From contig NZ_BAABJX010000001.1 of the NCBI RefSeq assembly GCF_039543525.1, forward strand, positions 1-64,000: a stretch of DNA of 64,000 nucleotides, given 5' to 3'. Position numbers and translations under genes: made by a program. Shown in pieces: positions 1 to 8,986 of this stretch (positions within the stretch are counted from its first letter, which is position 1; each line of letters starts with the position of its first letter). The notes beneath the pieces are model-generated. The model was not told where the DNA came from. It ran no database searches and saw nothing but the letters and a program-made list of their open reading frames with translations. This stretch comes from Algivirga pacifica. GTDB taxonomy: Bacteria > Bacteroidota > Bacteroidia > Cytophagales > Flammeovirgaceae.

Positions 1-115
1 GTGCTGCGTTTTCTCAACAGCCCGAAGGGCTACTCAACGAGCGAAGCTCTACTCAACCAGCGGCGTAAGCTGCCTCAACTGTCAGGTATTTATTCCAACT
101 TAATAATCGCACCCC
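1..115. repeat. Right arm of a mini-hairpin cassette element
   Basis: Short palindromes (GCCCGAAGGGC, GAGCGAAGCTC, GGCGTAAGCTGCC) are separated by CTCAAC spacers. The order and the trailing AT-rich tail match the right arm of the complete element at 61856-62080, so the left arm probably lies outside the window. It sits just downstream of the stop codon of the AztD-like lipoprotein gene at 155. Confidence 0.75.
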
Positions 116-154
116 TACAGAATTACTTCTAAAGTATCAGGTACATCCCTTCGA

Positions 155-1441
155 TTAATGATCGTGGTCGTGATCATGATCGTGCTCTCCTTCTAATGAG
201 AACCCGTTCTTCATGATTTTTTCGATCGGGTGATCCAATGTGATTGTGTGTACGTGCTCCAGCTCATGGATTTCCAATACCTTGATCTGTGTACGGTTTG
301 GAGCCAAAATGTACAAGAACTCATCTGAAGCCACTAGAATTGGATCCTCTTCCTCAGATAAACGTAATTGTGCGATCTCTGAATTTGCTGATCTTTCGTT
401 AGATGCTGCAGGGATATTCGCCATCTCTACTTTTCTGGAAGCAACCTCTTCTCCATCATGTGCATCGAATACTCTTAGCATATTATCTGACGTATGTACG
501 ATGTAGTACTCCCCATTGAAGCTAAACATATCTCCTACGACATCAGCACCTTCGTAAATAGGCGTCAATGTTTTAGCAATAGGGTCAATCATAAATACAC
601 CCTGGTTTCTTGCTCTACCAAAGAATACATCAGCATTATCGTGACCTTTCAATGTACCGATCCAGTTCCCTGACTCGCTATTCAACTGCTCTGTGTTAGG
701 GATAAGGCTAATGTTATTTTGGTTATCCACCAGGATTACTCCATCCGTTGAACCAAACACACCAAACTCTCCATTCACGGCATCTCCGTGGATTCTACCT
801 ACTTCCACTTCACTACCGTCTTTAAGTACCGTTCCGTCTGCATTCAGGAAGTGTACCACTTGTGGCAATACATCTTCGCTATTGGTCTTATAAGTGATCG
901 CAAAAACACCATTATTCAATCGGAAGCCAGCTCCGTGGTGTGCTTCTGTACCTTCCGGCATCACTACTGCAGGAGAATAAGAAGGGATTTCCAATTGCAT
1001 TTCATTGATATGAGTAAAGCTACCATCACCATCATTAAAAACTACACTATGGCTTCCATATCCAGCATAGTGTGTTGGCAAAGGAGCTTCTACATTTACA
1101 TCCAGCAAACGAGGGGCATACTCATGTCCGTGGTCATCATGCTTTTCTACCCCTGAATCAAAAAACTTCAAACTATTTCCTGCACGATCAAGGATAGAAA
1201 TATATCTTCCCGAACCACTTGTGTACAGATATGCTCCTTCAGGAAGTTCTTGCTCCAGGCTATATGTGATTGCTCCAGTATTGGCTTGCATCAACTCAAT
1301 CTCTCCGTGGTGAATCAACGTCAAGCGCACCCAATCACTTTCCATCTCTGCAAAGTTTTCCTCTGCATCTACATGGTCATGATCACAAGAAGCTAATAGT
1401 CCAATTAGCATAAAGAATGGTAAGTAGAATAACTTTTTCAT
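155..1441 (-). CDS. AztD-like periplasmic metal-binding lipoprotein with His-rich tail
   Basis: A 428-residue lipoprotein: the signal peptide ends in a lipobox LLASC with Cys19, so it should be membrane-anchored facing the periplasm or outer membrane. The mature part looks like a beta-propeller and resembles the zinc metallochaperone AztD, especially the HDDHGHEYAPRLLDV and THYAGYGSHSVVF segments. It ends in an alternating His/Asp tail, HDHDHDHDH. It lies 41 bp downstream of the DUF4625 lipoprotein and is probably co-transcribed with it and the TonB receptor. The likely role is to bind zinc, or a similar divalent metal, after outer-membrane uptake. Known AztD works with an ABC importer (AztABC); none is present here. 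The family call is from remembered motif similarity and the metal is inferred. Confidence 0.7.
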   Translation of the reverse strand: MKKLFYLPFFMLIGLLASCDHDHVDAEENFAEMESDWVRLTLIHHGEIELMQANTGAITYSLEQELPEGAYLYTSGSGRYISILDRAGNSLKFFDSGVEKHDDHGHEYAPRLLDVNVEAPLPTHYAGYGSHSVVFNDGDGSFTHINEMQLEIPSYSPAVVMPEGTEAHHGAGFRLNNGVFAITYKTNSEDVLPQVVHFLNADGTVLKDGSEVEVGRIHGDAVNGEFGVFGSTDGVILVDNQNNISLIPNTEQLNSESGNWIGTLKGHDNADVFFGRARNQGVFMIDPIAKTLTPIYEGADVVGDMFSFNGEYYIVHTSDNMLRVFDAHDGEEVASRKVEMANIPAASNERSANSEIAQLRLSEEEDPILVASDEFLYILAPNRTQIKVLEIHELEHVHTITLDHPIEKIMKNGFSLEGEHDHDHDHDH

Positions 1442-1482
1442 TTTAGTATTTGATGTTTGATTTTTGTTAGATGATTCAATGA

Positions 1483-2382
1483 TTAAAATTCAATTCGTTT
1501 CAGACTGATATTTCCTGCCGTATCCTCAGCCCATACCACTAAGACCTCTTGGTCTTTGATTTGAATATTCTCGCTCAATAGTTCCTGTAAGCTTAGTTCT
1601 TGTGTACTTGGTAAAGGAGCTCCTGAAGTCGGTCTAAACTGATGTGGCCAGTTGGACTCTCCAAATACCCACTCTTGTGTTACTTCTCCTTCTTGCCAAG
1701 GGTTAACCCCTGCCCTGTTCTCGATGTATATCCAAACAAAACGCAGGTCGGTTGCCAAAGCATTCGCCTCATTTTTACGGATACTCAACTCCATCTGACT
1801 TAGATTTCTATTGGTCGTCGTATACTCAATTTGAGGCGCATAAGGACGCTGAATCAGCAAAGTCGTATGATAGGTGCTATTATCAGCGTAGCGGCTTTCA
1901 TTTCCATTAAGGTCTGTTGCTTGTATAGAGAAGTGGTAAGGCCCTGCCAGAATATTCCCTGTTCCTATCTCTGGATTTCGGTCATCCAGGTAAATCATTA
2001 ATTCCTCTCCATCAGCTGTAAATGTATTCGCACCCGCCAGGTTCTCCTCTGTCAATAGCTGATAATGTCTGAAGAGTATAAAGCTGAAATCGTTCGCAAA
2101 TCTTCCATGAGAGTGCCCATCAAACCCACTATGGGACTGTAATTTGATTTGGCTTATGCCAGAAGGATCTGTCACCTTAAAGTGAATCGGAATGGCATTA
2201 TCTTCAGCTCCCACCTCCTGAAAATACCCAGGAGCAATAGGGATATCCTCCGCAATGCTACTGATCTCAGGAGGCAACAGATCAATATCATCCTCTGATG
2301 TACCGCTCAGGCACCCACTAAAAGTCATCAATCCCAGTAGGCTTAGGATATGTACAAGTCTTATCATCTTTTGTCTGTTCAT
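1483..2382 (-). CDS. DUF4625-type lipoprotein, metal-locus partner
   Basis: A 299-residue lipoprotein. The preferred start, MNRQKMIRLV, gives a clean signal peptide with lipobox FSGC (Cys24); a start 24 bp further upstream would leave only 1 bp between the operator at 2408-2422 and the ATG. The mature region has an Ig-like beta-rich character (PPEISSIAEDIP, VTDPSGISQIKLQSHSG) and a His cluster DGHSHGRF that could contact metal. It resembles the DUF4625 family, common in Bacteroidota next to TonB receptors. Its own promoter and operator lie in the 80-bp gap after the receptor gene, so it can be expressed separately from the receptor. The biochemical role is unknown; metal binding is inferred from the His cluster and its neighbours. 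Confidence 0.7.
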   Translation of the reverse strand: MNRQKMIRLVHILSLLGLMTFSGCLSGTSEDDIDLLPPEISSIAEDIPIAPGYFQEVGAEDNAIPIHFKVTDPSGISQIKLQSHSGFDGHSHGRFANDFSFILFRHYQLLTEENLAGANTFTADGEELMIYLDDRNPEIGTGNILAGPYHFSIQATDLNGNESRYADNSTYHTTLLIQRPYAPQIEYTTTNRNLSQMELSIRKNEANALATDLRFVWIYIENRAGVNPWQEGEVTQEWVFGESNWPHQFRPTSGAPLPSTQELSLQELLSENIQIKDQEVLVVWAEDTAGNISLKRIEF

Positions 2383-2400
2383 CTTTAAAGTACTACACAA

Positions 2401-2430
2401 TTGCATTTACGACATTGTCGCAATAATAAA
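2401..2430 (-). promoter_or_regulatory. Second operator of the metal locus, overlapping a -7 box
   Basis: The imperfect palindrome TACGACA-T-TGTCGCA occupies 2408-2422. Read on the minus strand, the -7-like box TATTATTG (2427-2420) runs directly into the palindrome, in the same register as at 4936-4956. One base differs from a perfect 7-1-7 palindrome. Its position 26 bp before the lipoprotein start fits a repressor site; a Zur/Fur-type repressor is the natural candidate given the genes. Confidence 0.65.
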
Positions 2431-2486
2431 TTACACAAAAGCCTTATCGGAAGAGGTTTCTTCCCACTTCATACACTATTTTGAAA

Positions 2487-4874
2487 TTATCGTGATGAAA
2501 GAAGAGGCATTTGTAGTTTGACCATAAAATTCCTGCCTTGTTCAGGAAGATTAATCAATCGGTATCTACTGATATGGTTAAAATATGGTGTATTAAATAA
2601 ATTCTCTACAATGAACTGAAACTTGAGCGTTCGATCAAAAAGCTCCCATTCGTGATTGGAAGACACATTAAATAGAAGTGCCGAAGGTGTTGTTTGCTCG
2701 TTTCTTGCCACTCGATTTTGCGCAAAGTAATAACGTACTCCAAAGGATAGCTCCGTCTTCAGCTTCTCACTGCTCTTAGAGAGTCCTTGATAATGGTACA
2801 CATTCAAAATAGAGGCTGCTGGTGTTAGCGGAAGTGGCAACCCTTCATCCAGGTTCAAGTTTTGAACCATCTCGGCAACCAAATCAATCTTTAATGGCAC
2901 CTTAAACTGATAAGACCCCGTAAACTCATAACCGTTATAGACGGCCTTATTCTGTTTATATTGCCACATGGTTCCTCCGGAAGGAAGAAAAGAATACTTT
3001 CCTGAAGGAGACAGGTAAATATAATTTTCATAATAGGCAAAGAAAGCAGAAGCATCCAACGACCATCCTCCTCGTTGATGAAGGATATTCAAATCTGCTT
3101 GATAGCCATTCTCCGGAACAAGCGTATTATCCCCAATCTCATGCCTGAAGTTTCCATGGTGCACCCCATTAGAGGCCAACTCTATGACCGTAGGGAACCT
3201 AAAGCTATTGCCCAGGTTCAACTTGATATGCGTATCCTTTGAAAGTAAGTAATTGACCCCTATCGCAGCACTGACATTACTGAAATTGCGATCAAAATCG
3301 GGAGTTCTTTCCATAAATTCCCCCGTAGGCAATAGTGTATTACCATCATACAACGGTTGTAAATGTTGAGAAACAGCATGAGAAGCTACATCATAACGCA
3401 CCCCAAAATTAGCTACCCAATGTTCATTGAAGGTATACAAATGATGCTGAAATACTCCAATACTATTACTTGTATAAGCTGGAATCAAAAACTCAAATCC
3501 ATCTTTACTATTCTCATTATACTGCCACTGCAGACCATTAATGACTTGATAATGGTCTCCTTTCGCAAAAGTATGTCGGAAGTTTGCGGTATAGGTATTA
3601 AGGTATAACCCCAAAGCTAAATTAGATATCAACTGATCCTGGGCAATCCCATGAGCCGCAGGAAAAGATAGCTCACGACGCTGATTACGTTGAAAACCAA
3701 GATCCAACTCCAACTTATGCTGCTTAGTCAAGGCATAAGAAGTATTGGAAGTTACCATTAAATGACTATTCTCCTGACGGGGGTATTCAATATTCCTATA
3801 ATCCCCGGCATGTTGTAAGTTATATGATCGAGGAAGCCCAATCGCACCTGTGAAAATCCCTACTACCTGATTGAAACTGGCCACTTTCCAACTACTTTTC
3901 AAGCGAGGGCCATCATATCCAAAGCGAAGGGAGGCATGCAATTCTTTCCCAGCTGTATTTTTTAGTCTATGCTCATAAATAGGCAATATGTACCCCGCAT
4001 ATGTAAACTCTTCTGAAGGCACCCTATAATCTCCAAACGATTGATGAGTCAACCGTACATCATAATACAATCTATCCTGACGCCAACGGTATTGTAAAGA
4101 GTTGGAAAATGCGTGATTATTGGCTTGATACATGGACTGCCAGTTCAACTGACGACTCTCCGAAAGCTGAATAGGCTTATCTTCAATTCTGATAACTCCC
4201 CCCATTCCATCTGAGCCATATAGTAAGCTTACCGGACCTTTGATCAACTGCACTTGCTCTGCATCAAAAGGATCTATTTCTAATCCATGATCTGCTCCCC
4301 ATTGCTGGCTTTCTTGCTTGATTCCATTCTGAGCAACCATCACCCGATTACCACTCATTCCTCTGATCACTGGCTTGGAAATTCCCACTCCTACATTCAT
4401 GTTATTCACTCCTGCCAACGTAGAGAGACTCTCTGCAAAAGTTCCTTTAGTACTTTGCTGTAAAAAGTTTTGATCGATATTTTGGACAGAAAGCGTATGA
4501 TCTACCTTAGCCTCAAGTATTCCTTGCTCTTGTACCTGTACTTCTTCTAAGGTTACAGAAGCCATACGAAGAGAAATCTCCAAGAACGTATCCGCACTCT
4601 GATTATTGACTTGTAGTGCCTTTGCCTGAAAACCTGCATGCGTCACCCATAAGCGATCTGGTTGCTCCGCACAATCTATTAGAAAATTACCTTCCTCATC
4701 AGTGAAAACCTGCTTTCCTTCTGGAATAACGCGTATAAGGGCAGCTGCTATGGCATGGTTCTGGTCATCCGTGACCTTACCTTGCAACCTAATCTGAGCA
4801 CATACCATAGTATATGACACCATCAAAAAGATCGTAATTAGAAAAGCTCTGCCGTTAGTTCTCATTCTTATCAT
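2487..4874 (-). CDS. TonB-dependent outer-membrane receptor, ZnuD-like
   Basis: A 795-residue receptor with signal peptide (cleavage near VCAQ), a carboxypeptidase-regulatory-like beta-sandwich (about 28-110) typical of Bacteroidota receptors, a plug domain (about 115-235, with IRGMSGNRVMVAQNG and GPVSLLYGSDGMGGVIRI) and a C-terminal 22-strand barrel. The plug sequence is of the type seen in metal/heme receptors such as ZnuD. It is first in a locus with two metal-binding lipoproteins and has a well-formed promoter with an overlapping operator. Its role is TonB-powered uptake across the outer membrane; zinc as substrate is inferred from context. An alternative start three codons later (4865) is possible. 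No SusD-like partner is adjacent, which argues against glycan uptake. Confidence 0.88.
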   Translation of the reverse strand: MIRMRTNGRAFLITIFLMVSYTMVCAQIRLQGKVTDDQNHAIAAALIRVIPEGKQVFTDEEGNFLIDCAEQPDRLWVTHAGFQAKALQVNNQSADTFLEISLRMASVTLEEVQVQEQGILEAKVDHTLSVQNIDQNFLQQSTKGTFAESLSTLAGVNNMNVGVGISKPVIRGMSGNRVMVAQNGIKQESQQWGADHGLEIDPFDAEQVQLIKGPVSLLYGSDGMGGVIRIEDKPIQLSESRQLNWQSMYQANNHAFSNSLQYRWRQDRLYYDVRLTHQSFGDYRVPSEEFTYAGYILPIYEHRLKNTAGKELHASLRFGYDGPRLKSSWKVASFNQVVGIFTGAIGLPRSYNLQHAGDYRNIEYPRQENSHLMVTSNTSYALTKQHKLELDLGFQRNQRRELSFPAAHGIAQDQLISNLALGLYLNTYTANFRHTFAKGDHYQVINGLQWQYNENSKDGFEFLIPAYTSNSIGVFQHHLYTFNEHWVANFGVRYDVASHAVSQHLQPLYDGNTLLPTGEFMERTPDFDRNFSNVSAAIGVNYLLSKDTHIKLNLGNSFRFPTVIELASNGVHHGNFRHEIGDNTLVPENGYQADLNILHQRGGWSLDASAFFAYYENYIYLSPSGKYSFLPSGGTMWQYKQNKAVYNGYEFTGSYQFKVPLKIDLVAEMVQNLNLDEGLPLPLTPAASILNVYHYQGLSKSSEKLKTELSFGVRYYFAQNRVARNEQTTPSALLFNVSSNHEWELFDRTLKFQFIVENLFNTPYFNHISRYRLINLPEQGRNFMVKLQMPLLSSR

Positions 4875-4935
4875 TCATCAAATTCCCCACCCTGTAGAAA
4901 GGAGGGATAAACATGCATACTTGCTACATATAAAA

Positions 4936-4979
4936 TGCAACAGTGTCGCAAATATAGAAGAGGAAATAATTTTATGCAA
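4936..4979 (-). promoter_or_regulatory. Promoter and overlapping palindromic operator of the metal receptor gene
   Basis: On the minus strand a -33 TTG (4979-4977), a 20-bp spacer and a -7 box TATATTTG (4956-4949) form a good Bacteroidota promoter. The palindrome TGCAACA-G-TGTCGCA (4936-4950) overlaps the end of the -7 box and covers the expected transcription start, 62-76 bp before the ATG. This is typical repressor geometry; the same motif recurs at 2408-2422. Confidence 0.75.
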
Positions 4980-5009
4980 TGAAATGGCAAGTATTATTAA
5001 AGAAGGGAA

Positions 5010-5128
5010 AAGGTAAAAAGTAAAAGGTAGAAGGTAGAAGGTAGAAGGTAGAAGGTAGAAGGTAGAAGGTAGAAGGTAGAAGGTAGAAGGTAGAAGGTAG
5101 AAGGTAGAAGGTAGAAGGTAGAAGGTAA
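5010..5128. repeat. Period-7 array, word AAGGTAG
   Basis: Fifteen consecutive AAGGTAG-type heptamers (5024-5128) are preceded by two degenerate units (AAGGTAA, AAAGTAA). It lies between recN and the receptor gene, in a 322-bp gap that otherwise holds the receptor promoter (4936-4979) and an imperfect palindrome at about 5137-5172 (CATCCTTGT..ACAAGGATG) near the recN 3' end. Confidence 0.95.
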
Positions 5129-5196
5129 GTTACTTTTCATCCTTGTAAGTGAAGCACTCACAAGGATGAAAAACATTCATTAAAATGAAAAATTTA

Positions 5197-6852
5197 TTAG
5201 CGAGCTTCAATCAGCTCCCGAGCACTATTGAGGGCCATCTCACTTGGGTTTTGCCCTCCAATCATTTGTGCAATTTCTTGTAAACGCTCCTGATCATCCA
5301 GCGTACGCATACGGCTAATGGTTTTTTCAGAAGAGTTGTCTTTATACACATAGTAGTGTTGATCTCCCAAAGCTGCTATCTGTGGCAAATGGCTAATGGT
5401 TATCAACTGATGCTTCTGACTCATTTCACGCATAATCTGCCCCATCTTGATAGCAATCTCCCCGGAAATACCCGTATCAATCTCATCGAAGATAATGGTT
5501 GGCAATGCCGTTTTGGTCGCCAGGATATATTTAACGGAAAGCATCAAACGAGAAAACTCACCACCAGAAGCTACTTCTTTTAGGGGTTGTGGTGCGCGTC
5601 CTTTATTGGCTGTAAACAGGATACTCACTTCATCGATTCCGTTAGTGGCTGGCTCCATATGGTGATGTTGCATCACGACTTTTCCTTCTGGCATCCCCAA
5701 GCTGGCCAGTAAACCATTTAGGGCTTCTGACATGGTTGGGATTACTTCCTGTCGCTTGGCTGAAAGTTGTTCGGCCTCATCCATATAGGCTTCCAATGCC
5801 ACTTTTTTCTCTTGCTCGGCTTCCAATAAAGCATCATCAAATCCGACCACCTTATCAACCTTATCCTGAAGGTCATTTCGTACCGCCAATAATTCCTCTA
5901 GGCTTTGTACCCTATGTTTTTGCTGCAAGCTATAGATGGCATCCAGGCGATCTTTTAAGGTCGCTATCTGCTCTTCATCAAAGAATAAATCTCCTTCTTC
6001 TTTCTCTAGTTCAAAGACCAGGTCATTCAGTTCAATCAAGCAACTATCCAAACGTTCACTCAAGCCACCCAACACACTAGAATAAGACGCTAACGTTCTC
6101 AAAGAACTCAAGGCCGTTTTCATACCACTCTCTGCAGAGTATTCAGAACGCGTCAACAATTCCAGTGCCTCATTTAGGCTGGCCTTAATCTGCTCAGCAT
6201 TCTCCAGCTTCTCCAGTTCCTGCTCCAATGCCTCCTGATCCAAGCCATCCAAATCGGCATCGATCAACTCCTGTAATAAGTGCTGGTGATACTCAAAATC
6301 ACTTTTAACCTGCTCATGTTCTTCCAATAGCGTGCGATAGGCTGTCTCTGCCTTTCGGTAAGCCCTATAACGCTCTTCTACCCTTTTGAGCTCCTCTTGA
6401 TGCTGCCCATACGTATCCAACAATCCCAATTGATAGACATTGGACCCTAATTGTAAGGTATCATGCTGAGAGTGGATATCCATCAAGCGTTCACTCACTT
6501 TTCTCATCACCTCCAAACGTACGGGAGTATCATTGATAAATGCTCTAGACTTTCCTGATGGGGTAATTTCTCGGCGAAGAATAGTGATTTCTTCATAGTC
6601 CAACTCCATTTCCTCAAAAAACTCCTGCATCTGGTATTCCTTCACCAAAAAGGAGCCTTCAATCACACACTTCGTGCTTTCGTCGAAAAGTACTTTGCTA
6701 TCCGCACGGCCTCCCTTAAGCAGACCCAATGCCCCTAGCATGATGGATTTACCTGCACCAGTCTCACCGGTCACCATGTTTAGTCCTTTGGATGGCGACA
6801 GTTCTGTTTGTTCTATTAGTGCATAGTTCTTGATCAGCAGATGTTTCAGCAT
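5197..6852 (-). CDS. recN: DNA repair protein RecN
   Basis: A 551-residue SMC-like ATPase of normal RecN length. The N-terminal half of the ATPase has Walker A GETGAGKS (29-36). A long Glu/Leu-rich coiled-coil region spans about 150-370, and the C-terminal half carries the signature SGGEFSRLML (about 429) and Walker B TIIFDEIDTGISG (452-464), followed by the ISHLPQIAA D-loop/H region. RecN acts in cytoplasmic double-strand break repair by holding DNA ends or sisters together. It appears to be a single-gene unit; the 3' gap carries a palindrome and a heptamer array rather than a classical U-tract terminator. Confidence 0.97.
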   Translation of the reverse strand: MLKHLLIKNYALIEQTELSPSKGLNMVTGETGAGKSIMLGALGLLKGGRADSKVLFDESTKCVIEGSFLVKEYQMQEFFEEMELDYEEITILRREITPSGKSRAFINDTPVRLEVMRKVSERLMDIHSQHDTLQLGSNVYQLGLLDTYGQHQEELKRVEERYRAYRKAETAYRTLLEEHEQVKSDFEYHQHLLQELIDADLDGLDQEALEQELEKLENAEQIKASLNEALELLTRSEYSAESGMKTALSSLRTLASYSSVLGGLSERLDSCLIELNDLVFELEKEEGDLFFDEEQIATLKDRLDAIYSLQQKHRVQSLEELLAVRNDLQDKVDKVVGFDDALLEAEQEKKVALEAYMDEAEQLSAKRQEVIPTMSEALNGLLASLGMPEGKVVMQHHHMEPATNGIDEVSILFTANKGRAPQPLKEVASGGEFSRLMLSVKYILATKTALPTIIFDEIDTGISGEIAIKMGQIMREMSQKHQLITISHLPQIAALGDQHYYVYKDNSSEKTISRMRTLDDQERLQEIAQMIGGQNPSEMALNSARELIEAR

Positions 6853-7253
6853 AATCTATGAATGTTGACGGGGTTTACTCAAAAAATTGAATATTAGCTT
6901 ATAGAGCTTGTTGGGACGAAGACCTCTTTCGCCTCAGTCCGTTGGGCTCAAATTTATAATTATTTAGCTTATTTTATTAACAATGGTGGATTATTTTTTA
7001 ATCTCCGTTCATTTTTTTAACACTACTGTAGATCCTTGGACAACCTTTTGTATATTATAAAGTTAACTCAATAGTGGTTGAGGTTGATACTGATACATGT
7101 TTATCGCTTATCGGTTATCGGTTATCGGTTATCGATTATAAACAATAAGCGATAACCGATAAGCCGTTACATAATGATTATTCCATAGACAGTAGTATAG
7201 GATTAACCTTAAACACTATAGAAACAGTAGATCCGCTTGAACCGTTGAATGTC
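6853..7253. other. 400-bp divergent gap between recN and the Nudix gene
   Basis: The sequence is AT-rich with no convincing ORF. It holds a period-7 inverted repeat at 7098-7164: GTTTATC GCTTATC GGTTATC type units on the left and the complementary AAGCGATAACCGATAAGC on the right. A TTG codon at 7245 is in frame with the Nudix gene, but ATG 7254 is the better start. Confidence 0.7.
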
Positions 7254-7898
7254 ATGAAAGAGATTTATCAATATATAGAAAACCTGCAACATTACTTAAC
7301 CCATAGCCATTTACCCGGGATAGAAGCCCAACAGCAAATGGCCTCTACTCATCACAGTAGAAAATACCAACCTGCAGTACCCGAGGATGCCCGAGAGGCT
7401 GCTGTACTTATCTTATTACACCCTACAGAAGGTCAGTCACTCAAATTCCCTTTAATACAACGTCCGGTTTACAATGGGGTACATAGTGGGCAAATGGCCT
7501 TGCCAGGAGGGAAAAAAGATGAGGAAGATGTATCATTAATTCACACCGCCCTCAGGGAATGCCAGGAAGAAATTGGTATTACCATGACGGAGAATAATGT
7601 ATTGGGAACGCTCAGCGAATTGTATATCCCCCCTAGCAATATGCTGGTTACTCCTGTCATTGCCTTTACGGATACTTCCAGGCTTTCTTATGATACAGAC
7701 CAACGAGAAGTGGCCGAGGTCGTAGAAAGTAAAGTAGACACCTTGCTTCAGGAAGAGAATCAAAAAGTCGTGGATATACAGATTAGCGGCAATATATCTT
7801 TTGCGGCTCCTGCCTACCATATTAAGGGAAAAACCGTATGGGGAGCAACGGCGATGATCCTGAGTGAGTTTGTGCATATCCATCAGGAAATAAAATAA
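7254..7898 (+). CDS. Nudix hydrolase, CoA pyrophosphatase (NudL-like)
   Basis: A 214-residue Nudix protein. The Nudix box lies in PGGKKDEEDVSLIHTALREC with QEEIG following; its GGxxDxxD spacing to the RE pair is one residue longer than the classical box and matches the NudL/YeaB CoA-diphosphatase subfamily. The family cleaves CoA and derivatives into phosphopantetheine and 3',5'-ADP. Alternative substrates cannot be excluded. The ATG at 7254 is preferred over an in-frame TTG three codons upstream. The gene converges on the DnaQ-like gene, and the gap between them is a cassette-type inverted repeat. Confidence 0.85.
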   Translation: MKEIYQYIENLQHYLTHSHLPGIEAQQQMASTHHSRKYQPAVPEDAREAAVLILLHPTEGQSLKFPLIQRPVYNGVHSGQMALPGGKKDEEDVSLIHTALRECQEEIGITMTENNVLGTLSELYIPPSNMLVTPVIAFTDTSRLSYDTDQREVAEVVESKVDTLLQEENQKVVDIQISGNISFAAPAYHIKGKTVWGATAMILSEFVHIHQEIK

Positions 7899-7932
7899 CC
7901 GTTGAGGTCATTACATAACGTCAGTTATACTG

Positions 7933-8092
7933 CTTGTTGAATCGTTGAATTTCACCTTTGGTGAGTTGAATTGAGCTTCGCTCGTTGATTCGAGTTGAAC
8001 TGTTGATTGATAATAAATATATGTACTCATACAACTTATCAACTCGAATCAACGAGCGAAGCTTAATTCAACGATTCAACAAATCAACAGTT
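7933..8092. repeat. Mini-hairpin cassette inverted repeat between convergent genes
   Basis: The left arm carries GTTGAAT words with mini-hairpins CACCTTTGGTG (7953-7963) and GAGCTTCGCTC (7973-7983). The right arm returns ACTCGAATCAACGAGCGAAG and ATTCAACGATTCAAC. It fills the space between the Nudix stop (7898) and the DnaQ-like stop (8091), and its last bases touch the latter. Confidence 0.85.
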
Positions 8093-8897
8093 ATTTCTGC
8101 ATGAAGAGACTTAGCTTTATCTCTGTCAACTTCTGCTTGGTATTCAATGGGAAGTCATTATTCTGAATCCAATCATAGTAGGCTGGATCTCTTTTCAACA
8201 CCTCCAATACAGGCTGGTTTCTATATTTCCCGAAGTTAAATACAGCGACTCCTTCTTTATTATAAACCATTCTTCCGGCAAAGTCGACCAGGTTATTCAT
8301 GGATAGTTTATGCAAAGCGGCAATATCATTTTTGACTGGCTCTACTTCCTTACCATCTTTATCCTTAATTGTCGCTCCTTCATAATGCTTCACCTGCGCA
8401 TCCAATACCTCAAAGGTAGCCAGGGTATCCGCTTCTGCTGAGTGGGCATTGATCAACTCCTTATTACAATAAAACTTGTAAGCAGCCCCCAAGGTACGAG
8501 GCTCCATCATATGGAATATCTTCTGTGCATCTACAATCTTACGATTGCTTACATCAAAGCTTACACCAGCTCTTAAAAACTCCTCCACCAAGACTGGAAT
8601 ATCAAAACGCAATAAATTATACCCTGCCAAGTCTGCTCCTTTCAAAAAGTCTGCAATTTCTTTAGCCACTTGTTTAAAGGTAGGAGCGTCTTTAATATCC
8701 TCATCGTAGATTCCATGAATCAAACTTGTTTCCAATGGAATTGGAATAGTAGGATTAATTCTCAGCGTTTTAATTTTCTTCTCTCCATCAACCATTACCT
8801 TGACGATGGATATTTCTACAATTCTATCTTTAGCCGTATTGATTCCTGTGGTTTCCAGGTCAAATACTGCCAGTGGATTCCGAAGTTTTAAGTTCAT
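8091..8897 (-). CDS. DnaQ-like 3'-5' exonuclease with C-terminal DUF3820-like domain
   Basis: A 268-residue protein. The N-terminal DEDDh exonuclease fold shows DLETTG (Asp13, Glu15), LLRFDIP (Asp99) and AHSAEADT (His152, Asp157), so all four catalytic acids/His are present. The C-terminal about 60 residues (FNFGKYRNQPVLEVLKRDP, YYDWI) match the DUF3820-type module often fused to such exonucleases. It could be a Pol III epsilon-like proofreading subunit, but the fusion and lack of polymerase context suggest a stand-alone DNA or RNA exonuclease. It converges on the Nudix gene. Confidence 0.88.
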   Translation of the reverse strand: MNLKLRNPLAVFDLETTGINTAKDRIVEISIVKVMVDGEKKIKTLRINPTIPIPLETSLIHGIYDEDIKDAPTFKQVAKEIADFLKGADLAGYNLLRFDIPVLVEEFLRAGVSFDVSNRKIVDAQKIFHMMEPRTLGAAYKFYCNKELINAHSAEADTLATFEVLDAQVKHYEGATIKDKDGKEVEPVKNDIAALHKLSMNNLVDFAGRMVYNKEGVAVFNFGKYRNQPVLEVLKRDPAYYDWIQNNDFPLNTKQKLTEIKLSLFMQK

Positions 8898-8986
8898 ATA
8901 ACAACTGACCTATAGGTCTCTCTGATTAGTTTTAAATTTTCACGAAATTACTATTATTCCTTTAAAGTGAAAGTACCCGACAAGCT

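Noticed and set aside
5736..6080. 114-codon open frame on the plus strand inside recN
   Set aside because: It is antisense to a full-length RecN with all motifs intact; the translation has low-complexity Pro/His content and no recognisable domain.
7536..7883. 115-codon open frame antisense to the Nudix gene
   Set aside because: It lies wholly within the Nudix coding sequence and its product has no family character.
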